Shown here piece by piece: positions 37,401 through 45,061 of a DNA stretch of 64,000 bases. Source of the DNA: Microbacterium sp. Leaf320 (GTDB lineage: Bacteria > Actinomycetota > Actinomycetes > Actinomycetales > Microbacteriaceae); assembly GCF_001423485.1 (NCBI RefSeq), contig NZ_LMOD01000001.1, positions 254,617 to 318,616 of the forward strand, in the 5' to 3' direction. A program made the translations under genes and the position numbers. A model generated the notes under the pieces. It did not search any database and was not told the DNA's origin. It worked only from the letters and a program-made list of their open reading frames with translations. How positions within the stretch are numbered: position 1 is the stretch's first letter; each line of letters begins with the position of its first letter.

Positions 37401-38906
37401 GTGCCTCAGAACAGCACTGTGCCCAAGATTCTGATCGTCGGCGGAGGCTACGCAGGCTTCTACACGGCGTGGAAGCTGGAGAAGCACCTTCGCAAGGGTG
37501 AAGCAGACGTCACCATGGTCGACCCGCTGCCGTACATGACGTACCAGCCGTTCCTCCCCGAGGTGGCCGCCGGCTCGATCGAGGCCCGCCACTCGGTGGT
37601 AGCCCACCGTCGTCACCTCAAGCGCACGAACGTGCTCACCGCCAAGGTCACCGGCATCAACCACGCCGAGAAGGTCGCGACGATCACCCCTCCTGTGGGC
37701 GAGCCGTACGAGTTCGCGTACGACCAGATCGTCGTCACCGCCGGTGCGGTCTCGCGCACGTTCCCGATCCCGGGGATCGCCGACAACGCGATCGGCCTGA
37801 AGACGATCGAAGAGGCCGTCGCGATCCGTGACCGCCTGATGTCGAACTTCGACAAGGCCGCGTCGCTGCCTGCAGGTCCCGAGCGCGACCGCCTGCTGTC
37901 CGTCGTGGTCGTCGGTGGCGGCTTCGCCGGCATCGAGGTCTTCGCGGAACTGCGTTCGCTGGCCTCGTCGCTTGTGGGCAAGTACCCGCAGCTGCGCTTC
38001 GAGGACACGCACTTCCACCTCATCGAGGCGATGGGCCGCATCATGCCCGAGGTCTCGCTGCCCACGAGCGAGTGGGTCCTCAAGGATCTCGCCAAGCGCG
38101 GTGCCAACGTGCACCTCGACACGCAGCTCACCAGTGCGGTCGACGGCAACGTCGAGCTCTCGACGGGCGAGGTCATCCCGACCGACCTCATCGTCTGGAC
38201 CGCCGGTGTCATGGCCAACCCGACCGTCGTCCGCGGTGGTGACCTCCCGATCGAAGAGCGTGGCCGCATCCAGACCCGTGCCGACCTGCGCGTGGGCACG
38301 CCCGAGGCCTTCGTCCCCGGAGCCTGGGCCGCCGGAGACGTCTCGGCCGTTCCCGACCTCTCGGGCGGTGGCGTCGGCGGCTTCTGCGTGCCGAACGCCC
38401 AGCACGCCGTGCGTCAGGCCAAGCTCCTCGCGAAGAACCTCGTCGCCGTTCTGCGCGGTGAGGACCCGAAGGAGTACTTCCACAAGAACCTCGGCGCCGT
38501 CGCGGGCCTCGGTCTCTACAACGGTGTGTTCCAGTCCGGCAAGATCGCGCTCAAGGGCTTCGTCGCCTGGGTCGCTCACCGCGGCTACCACGGCCTCGCG
38601 ATGCCCACGTGGGAGCGCAAGTTCCGTGTGGTCTGGGGCTGGTGGAACAACCTGTGGCTCGGCCGCGACATGGTGAACCTCGAGACGGTGCAGAACCCGC
38701 GCTACGTCTTCGAGGAGTTCGCCGCACGCCCGCGTCCTGCGGCCCCCGCGACCACGGCCCCGGCCGCTCAGGCAGCCGTGTCCGACAAGGCAGCAGACGA
38801 GAAGCCTGCCGGCGAGAAGACCGCCGCCAAGAAGCCCGCAGCGAAGAAGCCTGCCGCGAAGAAGCCCGCCGCCGAGAAGGCGGCCGAGACAGCTGCAGCC
38901 AAGTAA
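37401..38906 (+). CDS. NADH dehydrogenase, type II (NDH-2), with Lys/Ala-rich tail
   Basis: The 501-residue flavoprotein has an FAD-binding VGGGYAGFYTAWKLE at about 14-28, an NAD-binding VVVGGGFAGIEVFAEL near 170-185, and a second FAD site AAGDVSAVPD near 312. NDH-2 passes electrons from NADH to menaquinone without proton pumping. The C-terminal 45 residues are unusual: repeated AKKPAAKKPA units after an Ala/Pro linker, resembling histone-H1-like tails. GTG 37401 has GAGGAG upstream. A strong terminator follows. Confidence 0.93.
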   Translation: MPQNSTVPKILIVGGGYAGFYTAWKLEKHLRKGEADVTMVDPLPYMTYQPFLPEVAAGSIEARHSVVAHRRHLKRTNVLTAKVTGINHAEKVATITPPVGEPYEFAYDQIVVTAGAVSRTFPIPGIADNAIGLKTIEEAVAIRDRLMSNFDKAASLPAGPERDRLLSVVVVGGGFAGIEVFAELRSLASSLVGKYPQLRFEDTHFHLIEAMGRIMPEVSLPTSEWVLKDLAKRGANVHLDTQLTSAVDGNVELSTGEVIPTDLIVWTAGVMANPTVVRGGDLPIEERGRIQTRADLRVGTPEAFVPGAWAAGDVSAVPDLSGGGVGGFCVPNAQHAVRQAKLLAKNLVAVLRGEDPKEYFHKNLGAVAGLGLYNGVFQSGKIALKGFVAWVAHRGYHGLAMPTWERKFRVVWGWWNNLWLGRDMVNLETVQNPRYVFEEFAARPRPAAPATTAPAAQAAVSDKAADEKPAGEKTAAKKPAAKKPAAKKPAAEKAAETAAAK

Positions 38907-38915
38907 TCTCGCTCC

Positions 38916-38952
38916 ACGAACGCCCCGATTCCTGCGGAGTCGGGGCGTTCGT
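38916..38952 (+). terminator. Rho-independent-like hairpin after NDH-2
   Basis: Perfect 13-bp stem ACGAACGCCCCGA / TCGGGGCGTTCGT with an 11-base loop, directly downstream of the NDH-2 stop codon. No extended T-run. Confidence 0.8.
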
Positions 38953-39002
38953 CGTCTCCGGTGCCTGGTGGATCCTCGCACCGGGCTCATAGGGGCGACC
39001 GA

Positions 39003-39008
39003 TAAGGT
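39003..39008 (+). promoter_or_regulatory. Candidate -10 element of the riboswitch transcript
   Basis: TAAGGT ends seven bases before A39015, so the predicted transcript begins exactly at the AGCAAGGGGAGTA block of the riboswitch candidate. Confidence 0.45.
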
Positions 39009-39014
39009 CGGTCG

Positions 39015-39106
39015 AGCAAGGGGAGTACTCCCGTCTGCGGTGGTGTCGTCATTACGGACATGATGTCGTGTCCCGGCCCACCGGCCCGTGAGGGTGGAGG
39101 AGACCT
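39015..39106 (+). ncRNA. Candidate yybP-ykoY (Mn2+) riboswitch
   Basis: The leader opens with AAGGGGAGTA (39018-39027), has a central CGTCATTACGGACA block and closes with GGAGGAGACC. These are the conserved blocks of actinobacterial yybP-ykoY RNAs as I know them from terC leaders. Downstream, GGACGACCATGG (39122-39133) can pair with CCGTGGTCGTCC (39159-39170), a hairpin that may be the expression platform before the ATG at 39196. Known riboswitches of this class sense Mn2+ and switch on exporters; here the next gene is of unknown function. Identification rests on visual motif matching. Confidence 0.55.
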
Positions 39107-39195
39107 GGCGTCCGTATCCGCGGACGACCATGGATCCTCGTCGCCCCGCTGTCGAATCCCGTGGTCGTCCACATGCCACGAAGGAAATCGACACC

Positions 39196-40020
39196 ATGGG
39201 AAAACTGACCAAGCTCATCGGCATGGCCGCTCGCGCGCTCGATCTCGACGACGGCGGACGTGAAGGGCGCAGTGACCAGCGGTCGGCGCAGCCGCAGGCA
39301 GCTTCGCGGCAGTCGCCCGCGTCTCCGGTCCCTCCGCACCGGTCCGGGCGCGACTCGTACTCGCCGCCTCCCGCGCGCCAGACAGTGCAGGGCGCCTATA
39401 CGCCATCGTCGGCACGGACGGAACGCAGTGCCACGGTCTCGGACGCCGATCGCGCCGCCATCGCCCGATACGACTACCTTCTCGAGACAGCCGATCCCCG
39501 CAGCGTCGAACAGATCCACCGTGAGGCGTTCGCGCGTCTCACGCCCGCGCAGCGTGCACAGGTGCAGGAGCGCATGAACGTGGAGCTCTCGCCTGGAGAA
39601 CGCCCCGCATCATCGTCGGCTGAGGATCTGGCCCGAGCGGCAGGGCGCACAGAGGCCGCGCGACCGGGGATGATGCGCGGACTGCTCTCACGCGTCCGTG
39701 GCGGCGGTGCCGCGGGAATGGTGGGCGGCGCAGCCGTGGGTGTGCTCGGTGTCGTCGCCGTCGGTGCTGTGGGGAGCGCGGTAGCCGGCCCTCTCCTCGA
39801 GCAGGCGACCGGACTCGTCGACTTCGACGCCATCGCCCAGGGTCTCGACATCGAGGCGATCGCGAGCGGCTTCGGTGGCGAAGAGCTCGCGGGTGCTGCG
39901 GAGGGACTTCTCGGTTCGGCGGGGGAGACCGTGTCTGGCCTTGGAGACACGGCCGGTGAGTGGGGCCAGCGCCTCGGTGATCTCGGTATCCCCGGCATCG
40001 GCGACCTGTTCGGCCGATGA
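39196..40020 (+). CDS. Protein of unknown function with Gly/Ala-rich hydrophobic segment
   Basis: The 274-residue protein is not recognised. Residues 1-75 are polar and rich in Arg, Ser, Gln and Pro. Residues 85-150 are predicted helical and charged (AIARYDYLLETADPRSVEQ, LTPAQRAQVQERMN). Residues 168-201 form a long Gly/Ala/Val segment that could be one or two membrane passes, and the tail ends in repeated Gly/Leu/Asp units (LGDLGIPGIGDLFGR). Similar actinobacterial proteins carry misleading names such as cation-transporting ATPase, but no P-type ATPase motif is present. It sits behind the Mn2+ riboswitch candidate and overlaps the DedA gene by four bases. Confidence 0.75.
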   Translation: MGKLTKLIGMAARALDLDDGGREGRSDQRSAQPQAASRQSPASPVPPHRSGRDSYSPPPARQTVQGAYTPSSARTERSATVSDADRAAIARYDYLLETADPRSVEQIHREAFARLTPAQRAQVQERMNVELSPGERPASSSAEDLARAAGRTEAARPGMMRGLLSRVRGGGAAGMVGGAAVGVLGVVAVGAVGSAVAGPLLEQATGLVDFDAIAQGLDIEAIASGFGGEELAGAAEGLLGSAGETVSGLGDTAGEWGQRLGDLGIPGIGDLFGR

Positions 40021-40724
40021 GCGTGGGCAGTTCCGTCATCGCCGCCGCGCAGGCGGATCATGGCTTCTCCGGCCTCACCGGGTTCGCAGCCGACGTCCTC
40101 ACCGCACTCGGCGACGTCGGAGTCGGCGTGCTGGTGTTCGTCGAGGTGCTGATCCCGCCCATCCCGAGCGAGGTGATCCTTCCCTTCGCCGGATATCTGA
40201 GTCAGAGCGGAGACCTCGACCTCGGCTGGCTCATCGTCTGGAGCACCCTCGCGTCGTGGATCGGCGCGCTGCTGCTGTACTGGCTCGGCGCGGCAGTGGG
40301 GGTGGAGCGAGCCGTGCGATTCCTCGCGGCGACCAAGCTCGTGAGTCGTTCGGATCTCGACCGCGGAGCACGGTGGTTTCTGCGCAGCGGAGGGTGGACG
40401 GTGCTCGTCGGACGACTGGTGCCGGGAGTCCGGAGCCTGATCTCGATCCCGGCCGGGGCGACCAGGATGAACCTCGCCCGCTTCAGTCTGTACACGATCG
40501 CGGGGAGCGGCTTGTGGAATTCGTTCCTGATCGGCGTGGGTGCCGCCCTCGGCACCCAGCACGAGCAGCTCGAGGGCGTCCTGGGTTACATCGACTACGT
40601 CGTCTATGCGGCGATCGCGATCGCCGTCGGCATCCTCGTCGTCCGTCGAGTCCGCGAGGCGCGTGGGACGGGGGCCGTAGGGGCATCTCGCGCTGCCGAC
40701 CGGCCCGACGGAGTGCTCGAGTGA
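40017..40724 (+). CDS. DedA family membrane protein
   Basis: The 235-residue protein has about five hydrophobic segments. The conserved VEVLIPPIPSEVILPFAGYLSQSG lies at about 42-65 and the VGRLVPGVRSLISIPAGATRM segment near 135-155. The family (VTT domain) includes flippases for undecaprenyl phosphate and phosphatidylethanolamine, and affects envelope stress and pH tolerance. ATG 40017 overlaps the preceding stop (ATGA), so it is coupled to the unknown gene and lies under the same riboswitch-like leader. Confidence 0.92.
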   Translation: MSVGSSVIAAAQADHGFSGLTGFAADVLTALGDVGVGVLVFVEVLIPPIPSEVILPFAGYLSQSGDLDLGWLIVWSTLASWIGALLLYWLGAAVGVERAVRFLAATKLVSRSDLDRGARWFLRSGGWTVLVGRLVPGVRSLISIPAGATRMNLARFSLYTIAGSGLWNSFLIGVGAALGTQHEQLEGVLGYIDYVVYAAIAIAVGILVVRRVREARGTGAVGASRAADRPDGVLE

Positions 40725-40736
40725 CAGAGCGGCGGG

Positions 40737-40809
40737 TGCCCCCGCTGGGACTCGAACCCAGACTGAAGCGATTTTAAGTCGCCTGCCTCTGCCATTGGGC
40801 TACGGGGGC
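40737..40809 (-). tRNA. tRNA with UAA anticodon but class I (short variable loop) shape
   Basis: The minus strand folds into a full cloverleaf of 73 bases: acceptor GCCCCCG/CGGGGGC, D arm GCC...GGC with an AATGGCAGA loop, anticodon stem GGCGA/TCGCT with loop CTTAAAA, variable loop TCAGT (5 bases), T arm CTGGG-TTCGAGT-CCCAG, discriminator A. Position 33 is U and the anticodon is UAA, reading UUA. CCA is not encoded (CCC follows). Bacterial leucine tRNAs normally have a long variable arm, so the amino-acid identity is unclear. A TACTCT hexamer about 29 bases upstream could be its -10. Confidence 0.85.
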
Positions 40810-40846
40810 GGTCGGCCATGACTCTGGCTCAGAGTACACGGGGGTC

Positions 40847-40879
40847 AGAGGTGGGCGCCGTCAGGGGGCGCCCACCTCT
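40847..40879. terminator. Perfect 13-bp hairpin, upstream of the tRNA
   Basis: AGAGGTGGGCGCC and its complement around a 7-base loop GTCAGGG. It could end minus-strand transcription arriving from the intergenic region, insulating the tRNA promoter. No T-run. Confidence 0.55.
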
Positions 40880-41047
40880 CCAGCACGCGAACTGACCACC
40901 GGCGACCACGGGGAGGCGGGTCGACGGCCGCGGTGCTGCGGACCGCTCCGGAACGGTCCATCAGGCAAGACCCCTGTGAAGTCGGAACGTGACGCTGCCT
41001 CCCGAAATCTCTGAGGAGGGACTCGACGTCCACGCGAGGGAAGCGCA

Positions 41048-41079
41048 AGAGAGACGGGCGTCTCAGCGCCCGTCTCTCT
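41048..41079. terminator. Perfect 13-bp hairpin with 6-base loop
   Basis: AGAGAGACGGGCG and CGCCCGTCTCTCT around TCTCAG. Terminator-like in either direction; it may also be part of a structured RNA with the hairpins that follow. Confidence 0.5.
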
Positions 41080-41296
41080 GCTGATGCTGCTGAGACAGCA
41101 TCGCTACCCCCCGGCAACCGACCGGACTCCGGCCGGTGAGCCCGTCTGAACGACGGTCCCGGAGATAGAGACGATGATCGTCGACGTTCATGACGCCACT
41201 TCTGGCCAAAGTATCGGGATTCCGACGCGCGCTGAGCGGTGCGACTCGATTCCGGAAAGAATGAATCCGAGTTCGTCCACGCCGTAGGGTGGGGGA

Positions 41297-42544
41297 GTGC
41301 TCGACCTCACCGCCGATCTGAGCCCTGAAAAGGGACCCTCCGCCGTCTCCCCCGAGTGGCAGGACCCGTCGCGATTCTGGCCGCGCCTCTCGGCGGCCAC
41401 CGGCCATCTTCCGGCTCCCGTGGCGGTGATCGATCGCGAGGCTCTGCGCCACAACGCGATGGATCTCCTCGTCCGCGCGGGAGGGCTCCCTATCCGAGTC
41501 GCATCGAAGTCCGTGCGTGTGCGCTCGGTGCTCGACGCAGTGCTGCAGCTGCCCGGCTACCGGGGGATCCTGGCGTTCACCCTCGCCGAGGCCCTGTGGC
41601 TCGCGGAGACCCATGACGACATCGTGCTCGGCTATCCGACGGTCGACCGTAGCGGTCTCGCCCAGCTGTTCGCGTCTGAGGAGGCCTCCCGTCGCATCAC
41701 GCTGATGGTCGACGATCCCGCGCATCTCGACGTCATCGACAGCGTCGCTTCCGCGGGAAGCCGGCCCGACATCCGGGTGGCCATCGATGCCGATGCGTCA
41801 CTGCGTTCAGCCGCGCTCGGTCACATCGGAGTGCGCAGGTCGGCACTGTTCACCGCCGGCGAGGTCGCCGCATTCGCTCGCACGATCGTCCGTCGCCCCG
41901 GCTTCACGCTGGTCGGGCTGCAGATGTACGAGGCGCAGATCGCCGGCCAGGGCGACAACGCCGGAGCGGATGCGCCGGTCATCCGTCTCGTCCAGGCTCG
42001 CTCGCGCGCCGAACTGCGCGATCGGCGAGCGGCCATCGTCGGCGCTCTGACGGACATCGCACATCTCGAGTTCCTCAATGGCGGGGGCACCGGTTCGCTC
42101 GAGTTCACCGGCAGTGACGAGTCGCTGACGGAGGCGAGTGCGGGCAGCGGGCTGCTGGGCGGCCACCTCTTCGACGGCTACCGCTCGTTCCGCCCCGCTC
42201 CGGCATCCGCCTTCGCATTCGACGTGGTGCGTCGACCGACCGCCGACATCGCGACGGTGCTCGGCGGCGGCTGGATCGCCTCGGGGCCCGCACTGGCGTC
42301 CCGCCAACCTGTTCCGGTGTGGCCGTCGGGGTTGCGCACGCTCCCTCGTGAAGCTGCGGGGGAGGTGCAGACGCCGTTGCAGGGTCGCGCGGCGGCTCGC
42401 CTCGGCGTCGGAGACCGCGTCTGGTTCCGCCATGCGAAGAGTGGCGAACCTGCCGAGCGCACCCTGAGCTATCAGCTCGTCTCCGGCGACGAGATCATCG
42501 ACGAGCTGCCGACGTACCGCGGCGAAGGAAAGGCGTTCCTGTGA
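41297..42544 (+). CDS. PLP-dependent amino acid deaminase/aldolase (alanine racemase N-terminal fold)
   Basis: The 415-residue protein has a TIM barrel with the PLP lysine in VASKSVR near residue 69, as in D-threonine aldolase and D-serine dehydratase. A C-terminal beta domain carries the metal-site-like GDRVWFRHAKSGE near 375. Known relatives act on D-threonine, D-serine or related D-hydroxy amino acids; the true substrate is not evident. Translation from GTG 41297 is supported by a TAGGGT hexamer (41285-41290) at leaderless spacing. Its stop overlaps the GTG of the sugar-lactone oxidase gene, a pairing I know to recur in actinobacteria. Confidence 0.85.
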   Translation: MLDLTADLSPEKGPSAVSPEWQDPSRFWPRLSAATGHLPAPVAVIDREALRHNAMDLLVRAGGLPIRVASKSVRVRSVLDAVLQLPGYRGILAFTLAEALWLAETHDDIVLGYPTVDRSGLAQLFASEEASRRITLMVDDPAHLDVIDSVASAGSRPDIRVAIDADASLRSAALGHIGVRRSALFTAGEVAAFARTIVRRPGFTLVGLQMYEAQIAGQGDNAGADAPVIRLVQARSRAELRDRRAAIVGALTDIAHLEFLNGGGTGSLEFTGSDESLTEASAGSGLLGGHLFDGYRSFRPAPASAFAFDVVRRPTADIATVLGGGWIASGPALASRQPVPVWPSGLRTLPREAAGEVQTPLQGRAAARLGVGDRVWFRHAKSGEPAERTLSYQLVSGDEIIDELPTYRGEGKAFL

Positions 42545-43854
42545 CGAGGATCGGTGGCACCTGGCAGAACTGGGGGCGATCGGCGCAGGTGAAGCCGCTT
42601 CGCGTTGAGCGCCCTCGGACGCCGGAAGGGGTGCAACGCGCCGTCAAGGCCGCCGTCGCACAAGGGCTCACCATCAAGGCGGTCGGCGCCGGCCACAGCT
42701 TCACCGGAATCGCCGTGGCACCGGGTGTGCTGCTCGAGCTCGACGACCTCCAGGGTCTGGTGTCGGCCGATGCCGCCACCGGGCGGGTCACGCTGCTCGC
42801 GGGCACGCGGCTGCACCGGATCCCCGGCCTGCTCGCGCCGTTCGGGCTGGCGATGGAGAACCTCGGCGATATCGATCGGCAGTCCATCTCCGGCGCGATC
42901 TCGACGGGGACGCACGGCACCGGCGCGAGGTTCGGCGGACTCGCGACGCAGGTGGCGGGCGTCACGCTGGTGACGGCAGCAGGCGAGTTCCTGCGCATCG
43001 ACGCGGAGCACAACACCGAGATGCTGCCAGCCGTCGCGCTGGGTCTCGGTGCTCTCGGCATCATCGTCGACGTCACGCTCCAATGCGTGCCGGTATTCGT
43101 GATGAAGGCGATCGATGAGCCCGCGCCGCTCGATGACGTCCTCGCGACCCTGACGCACCGTGTCGCAGCGTCGGATCACTATGAGTTCTATTGGTTTCCG
43201 CACACCGACGTCGCGCTGACCAAACGTCAGACCCGCGTGCCGGAGTCGACTCGGCGCCAGCCTCTCCCGGTGGTGGGCAGGTGGATCGATGAGACCCTGC
43301 TGTCGAACGGTGTGTACCGAGCCGTCTGCGCGGCAGGGCAGGTCGTGCCCGCGGTCACTCCGCCTTTCAGCCGTCTCGCGGTGAAGCTGACGGGCGACCG
43401 TCAATACACCGATCTGTCGCATCGAGTGCTCACGCAGAGCCGCACGGTGCGGTTCCGCGAGATGGAATACGCGCTGCCGGCCGAGAACGTGGTCTCCGCC
43501 TTCCGTGCCGTCCGGGCGCTCATCGAGAAGCGTGGGTGGCGGATCGAATTCCCGATCGAGGTGCGGTTCGCGGCGGAGGACGACCGGTGGCTCTCCACCG
43601 CATACGGGAGAGCGACCGGATACATCGCCGTGCACCGATACTGGCGAGCCGACCCGACGACGTACTTCGAGGCCGTCGAGCAGATCATGATCGAGCACGG
43701 CGGGCGCCCGCATTGGGGCAAGCTGCACACTCTGGGCTCCGAGCAACTGCGCGAACGCTATCCGCGATTCGGCGACTTCACGGCGCTTCGGGATCAGCTC
43801 GATCCTGATCGTCGATTCACGAACCGGTATCTGGATCGCGTCCTCGGTGAATGA
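42541..43854 (+). CDS. FAD-linked D-arabinono-1,4-lactone oxidase family protein
   Basis: The 437-residue VAO/PCMH-fold oxidase has AVGAGHSFTGIA near residue 50 for FAD pyrophosphate binding, ISTGTHGTGARFGGL near 118, and a C-terminal ALO domain ending with HWGKLHT near 395. Relatives oxidise aldonolactones or alditols, producing H2O2 or reducing another acceptor. In mycobacteria a related enzyme makes an ascorbate-like product. GTG start, four-base overlap with the upstream aldolase. The link between the two activities is not known. Confidence 0.88.
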   Translation: MTRIGGTWQNWGRSAQVKPLRVERPRTPEGVQRAVKAAVAQGLTIKAVGAGHSFTGIAVAPGVLLELDDLQGLVSADAATGRVTLLAGTRLHRIPGLLAPFGLAMENLGDIDRQSISGAISTGTHGTGARFGGLATQVAGVTLVTAAGEFLRIDAEHNTEMLPAVALGLGALGIIVDVTLQCVPVFVMKAIDEPAPLDDVLATLTHRVAASDHYEFYWFPHTDVALTKRQTRVPESTRRQPLPVVGRWIDETLLSNGVYRAVCAAGQVVPAVTPPFSRLAVKLTGDRQYTDLSHRVLTQSRTVRFREMEYALPAENVVSAFRAVRALIEKRGWRIEFPIEVRFAAEDDRWLSTAYGRATGYIAVHRYWRADPTTYFEAVEQIMIEHGGRPHWGKLHTLGSEQLRERYPRFGDFTALRDQLDPDRRFTNRYLDRVLGE

Positions 43855-43945
43855 TCCGGAAATCCGGCGGCCGTGCGGCCGCACCCAGTCGACGCGCAGA
43901 CTGCGCCGATAGGATGAGACAAACACGAGGAAGGGTGGGCCTCTG

Positions 43946-44512
43946 ATGGAATGGCTCGTGCCGGTACTGATCGTCGTCGGTGTGATTCTGCTCATCGGAA
44001 TCTACCTGTGGGCGACCTACAACTCGCTGGTGCAGCTGAACGTGCGCGTCGACGAGGCATGGAGCGGCATCACCGTGCAGCTGAAGCGCAGGGCTGACCT
44101 GATACCCAACCTCATCGAGACGGTGAAGGGCTACGCCTCGCACGAGAAGGCGGTGTTCGAGAACGTCACCCGTGCGCGCGCCGAGACGCTGTCTGCCGGA
44201 GGCCCCGGAGAAGCGGGAATCGCAGAAGGACACCTGCAGCAGGCCCTCCGCAGCCTCTTCGCAGTGGCCGAGGCATATCCGCAGCTGCAGGCCAGCCAGA
44301 ACTTCCTGCAGGTGCAGCAGGCCCTCGTCGACACCGAAGACAAGATCCAGGCGGCCCGCCGGTTCTATAACGGCGGCGTCCGAGAGCTGAACACGAAGAT
44401 CAAGGTCTTCCCCAACAACCTGTTCGCCAAGGGACTGGGATTCACCGAGCGCGAGTTCTTCGAGGTCGCGGACAGCGGTGCGATCTCCGAACCGCCACGC
44501 GTGCAGTTCTGA
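43946..44512 (+). CDS. LemA family protein
   Basis: The 188-residue protein has one N-terminal membrane helix (about 3-24) and a long helical domain with the conserved NxLVxLNxxVDEAWSxIxVQLKRRxDLIPNLIETVKGY and ARRFYNGGVRELNTKI segments. The helical part faces the cytoplasm or the outside depending on topology; function is unknown, with links to envelope stress. A TAGGAT -10 at 43910-43915 and an AGGAAGGGTGGG ribosome binding site indicate a leadered mRNA. The usual TPM/DUF2207 partner is not next to it here. A terminator follows six bases after the stop. Confidence 0.93.
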   Translation: MEWLVPVLIVVGVILLIGIYLWATYNSLVQLNVRVDEAWSGITVQLKRRADLIPNLIETVKGYASHEKAVFENVTRARAETLSAGGPGEAGIAEGHLQQALRSLFAVAEAYPQLQASQNFLQVQQALVDTEDKIQAARRFYNGGVRELNTKIKVFPNNLFAKGLGFTEREFFEVADSGAISEPPRVQF

Positions 44513-44517
44513 CGTCC

Positions 44518-44551
44518 GAAGGCCCGATGCGCACCGCCGCATCGGGCCTTC
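44518..44551. terminator. Hairpin terminator after lemA-family gene
   Basis: Perfect 14-bp stem GAAGGCCCGATGCG and complement, 6-base loop CACCGC, between convergent genes, so it may act in both directions. Confidence 0.8.
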
Positions 44552-44581
44552 TGCGTACCCGGACGGGGAGGATGCGGTGCG

Positions 44582-45061
44582 TCACCAGACGTCGAGATCG
44601 ACCCGGTCTCCGTCGGCCGCGACGTTGCCGCGAACGCTCCACGATTCGGTACGGTAGGTCTCGGTTCTCGCGGCGCCGTCCTGCCCGGTGCCCGACACCG
44701 TCGCGACGAGGACTCCGCCGTCGGCGATGAATCCGTCGTCGGTCAGCTCCAGTACGGGCATCCGCTCGATTCGGAAGCGCACGCTCGCGACCGCGGCGAA
44801 CTCCGTGCCCCAGGGGATCCGGATCCCGCACCCTTCGGGGACCGCACCCCCGGTGATCTCTTCCGCCGTGCAGCTCTCGAGATGCTCGTCGAGCTGCTGC
44901 TGCGCGAGAGCCTGTGCGTCGGCGGTGGGTGCGACGGTCGCGGCGGGCGACGCCGGGGCCGGCCGGGGCACGCTCGTCGACTGCCACAGCCACACTGCCG
45001 CCCCGGCGATGACGAGGGTAGCGACCCCCGCGCCTATCGTCCACGTGAGGCGACGAGTCAT
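44582..45061 (-). CDS. Secreted or membrane-anchored protein of unknown function
   Basis: The 159-residue protein begins MTRRLTWTIGAGVATLVIAGAAVWLW, split as a basic start and a membrane helix (about 6-26), followed by a Pro/Ala/Thr linker. An extracytoplasmic domain follows with two cysteines (ESCTAEEI and EGCGIRI) that may form a disulfide. No known domain is recognised. ATG 45061 overlaps the stop of the YcaQ-like gene by four bases (ATGA), so it is the second gene of that unit. Confidence 0.75.
   Translation of the reverse strand: MTRRLTWTIGAGVATLVIAGAAVWLWQSTSVPRPAPASPAATVAPTADAQALAQQQLDEHLESCTAEEITGGAVPEGCGIRIPWGTEFAAVASVRFRIERMPVLELTDDGFIADGGVLVATVSGTGQDGAARTETYRTESWSVRGNVAADGDRVDLDVW

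Larger units (their letters stand above)
40810..41296. other. Intergenic region with an array of perfect hairpins, no convincing gene
   Basis: This 487-base gap holds no ORF I can defend. It contains two perfect 13-bp hairpins (40847-40879 and 41048-41079), then GATGCTG/CAGCATC, ACCGG/CCGGT and CCGTC/GACGG hairpins up to about 41155, around a CCCCCCGGCAACC block. An imperfect CCTCC/GGAGG hairpin lies between the two large ones. The leaderless promoter of the next gene sits at 41285-41290. A minus-strand frame of 90 codons (41117-40845) exists but has no recognisable domain and ends inside a hairpin. Confidence 0.6.

Noticed and set aside
39196..40020. Annotation as a cation-transporting ATPase
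   Set aside because: No DKTG phosphorylation motif or other P-type ATPase motif, and the length is far too short.
40845..41117. A 90-codon minus-strand frame in the gene-free region
   Set aside because: No recognisable domain, no ribosome binding site or leaderless promoter, and its 3' end lies in a terminator-like hairpin.
41082..41160. Possible SAM-type riboswitch because of CCGGCAACC
   Set aside because: The remaining core blocks are not found, and the downstream gene has its own leaderless promoter after this site.
41063..41191. Possible leader peptide on the minus strand (MNVDDHRLYLRD...)
   Set aside because: There is no gene downstream on that strand for it to control except the distant tRNA, and no run of regulatory codons.
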